NCBI GenBank assembly: GCA_946491675.1
Contig: CAMLYN010000046.1
Location: 1-8,218 of the forward strand
Length of the DNA: 8,218 bases
Source of the DNA: an uncultured Mycoplasmatota bacterium
GTDB lineage: Bacteria; Bacillota_I; Bacilli_A; RF39; UBA660
Direction of reading: 5' to 3'
Positions 7,830 to 8,218 of this stretch are shown piece after piece. Each line of letters begins with the position of its first letter. Positions within the stretch are counted from its first letter, which is position 1. Under the pieces are notes generated by a model. It was not told the DNA's origin. It searched no databases and saw only the letters and a list, made by a program, of their open reading frames with translations. Position numbers and translations under genes: made by a program.

Positions 7830-8218
7830 CTATCTTGAAAATTACTTGATATGAATCTTCAAAGTCAATTTCTTCAACATCAACTGTAAATCCATATTTT
7901 TCTAGTGTATTTTCACATTCTCTTATTGTATTTAAAGCTAAACGAATACTAGGAACTGCTGCTGTTATAGTAGTACCATTATTTTGAGCAGCTATATTAT
8001 TTTCTACATTTTGATTATTTACGTTAGTAGTTGAAGGGGTTTGAGTATCAATAGTAGGTATTTCCATTGTGTTTTCAGCGATAGGAACCTCATATATAGG
8101 AGTTGAATCATTAGAATTTGTTACTGTTTGTGTAATATTTGATTCCACATTTGGCATTGTTGATACTTCTGGTATTGTTGGCTCTATACTTGGTACACTT
8201 GATTCTGTATTTGGCATT
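7819..8218 (-). CDS. Unrecognised protein: Pro/Thr/Asn-rich linker plus small acidic C-terminal domain, probably 5'-truncated
   Basis: I do not recognise this gene. The 132 codons after the Met at 8217-8215 fall into two parts. Residues 1-85 are low-complexity, rich in Pro, Ser, Thr, Asn, Glu and Val/Ile, with a MPNxES unit at 1-6 and again at 21-26; this looks like a disordered linker. Residues 87-132 look folded: an amphipathic helix (about 91-108, with LNTIRECENTLEKYGF) followed by two likely beta strands (TVDVEEIDF and SYQVIFKIEK), acidic overall. No signal peptide, membrane segment or catalytic motif is visible. The Met at 8217 is probably internal: it begins a repeat unit whose other copy is mid-protein, the frame is not closed upstream, and any ribosome binding site would be outside the window. 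The larger N-terminal part is then missing. The stop (TAG, 7821-7819) lies in the shared terminator. The helix-strand-strand tail could be a protein-interaction or oligomerisation module, but that is a guess. Confidence 0.7.
   Translation of the reverse strand, partial: MPNTESSVPSIEPTIPEVSTMPNVESNITQTVTNSNDSTPIYEVPIAENTMEIPTIDTQTPSTTNVNNQNVENNIAAQNNGTTITAAVPSIRLALNTIRECENTLEKYGFTVDVEEIDFEDSYQVIFKIEKK
8141..8218 (-). repeat. Degenerate in-frame direct repeat encoding MPNxES units
   Basis: Bases 8141-8158 and 8201-8218 match at 15 of 18 positions and are spaced exactly 60 bases (20 codons) apart. On the minus strand each encodes MPNxES. The sequence between them encodes decayed Pro/Glu/Ser/Thr-rich units of similar character (SVPSIEPTIPEVST). 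This looks like a linker that grew by in-frame tandem duplication; it is cut by the window edge, so the number of copies is unknown. Confidence 0.6.

Noticed and set aside
1..8218. Possible alternative genetic code (TGA = Trp), as in mycoplasmas, suggested by the AT-rich composition
   Set aside because: All Trp positions, including conserved motif residues such as RWARGD and DWND, use TGG, and no in-frame TGA interrupts the three genes.

Overview
This 8.2 kb stretch is very AT-rich (G+C by eye about a quarter) and almost entirely coding. All Trp residues in the three frames are TGG and no in-frame TGA occurs, so the standard bacterial code fits. Low G+C, a strong AGGAGGG ribosome binding site, tight gene packing and a Firmicutes-type glucose-6-phosphate isomerase suggest an uncultured low-GC member of the Bacillota (Bacilli / Mollicutes-like, but not a TGA=Trp mycoplasma). 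This placement is an inference from composition and protein style, not from a marker gene.

Layout. (1) Positions 1-6618, plus strand: the C-terminal 2205 codons of a giant cyclic beta-1,2-glucan synthase (NdvB/ChvB/Cgs type). The frame is open to the left edge, and the codons before the first visible ATG (121) already encode conserved family sequence, so the true start lies upstream of the window. In order, the visible protein has a GT84 glycosyltransferase domain, a cluster of membrane segments, a transglycosylase (GH189-type) domain, and a two-part GH94 phosphorylase-like region. (2) Positions 6618-7811, plus strand: a compact 397-residue glucose-6-phosphate isomerase. Its ATG overlaps the synthase stop codon by one base (TAATG), which implies co-transcription and probably translational coupling. 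(3) Positions 7819-8218, minus strand and convergent: the 3' end of an unrecognised protein with a long Pro/Thr/Ser/Asn-rich linker and a small acidic C-terminal domain. A 12-bp perfect hairpin with A and T tracts lies between the convergent genes. It contains both stop codons and looks like a bidirectional terminator.

How the genes may work together. The synthase uses UDP-glucose to build beta-1,2-glucan, closes it into rings with its middle domain, and trims it with its GH94 domain using phosphate, which would release glucose 1-phosphate. The isomerase interconverts fructose 6-phosphate and glucose 6-phosphate, the entry point to glucose 1-phosphate and UDP-glucose. A two-gene unit joining precursor supply to glucan synthesis is therefore plausible, although the isomerase may simply be the cell's housekeeping glycolytic enzyme. 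No mobile element, CRISPR array, tRNA or rRNA was seen. There is no gene-free stretch over 300 bases; the only intergenic DNA is 7 bp.
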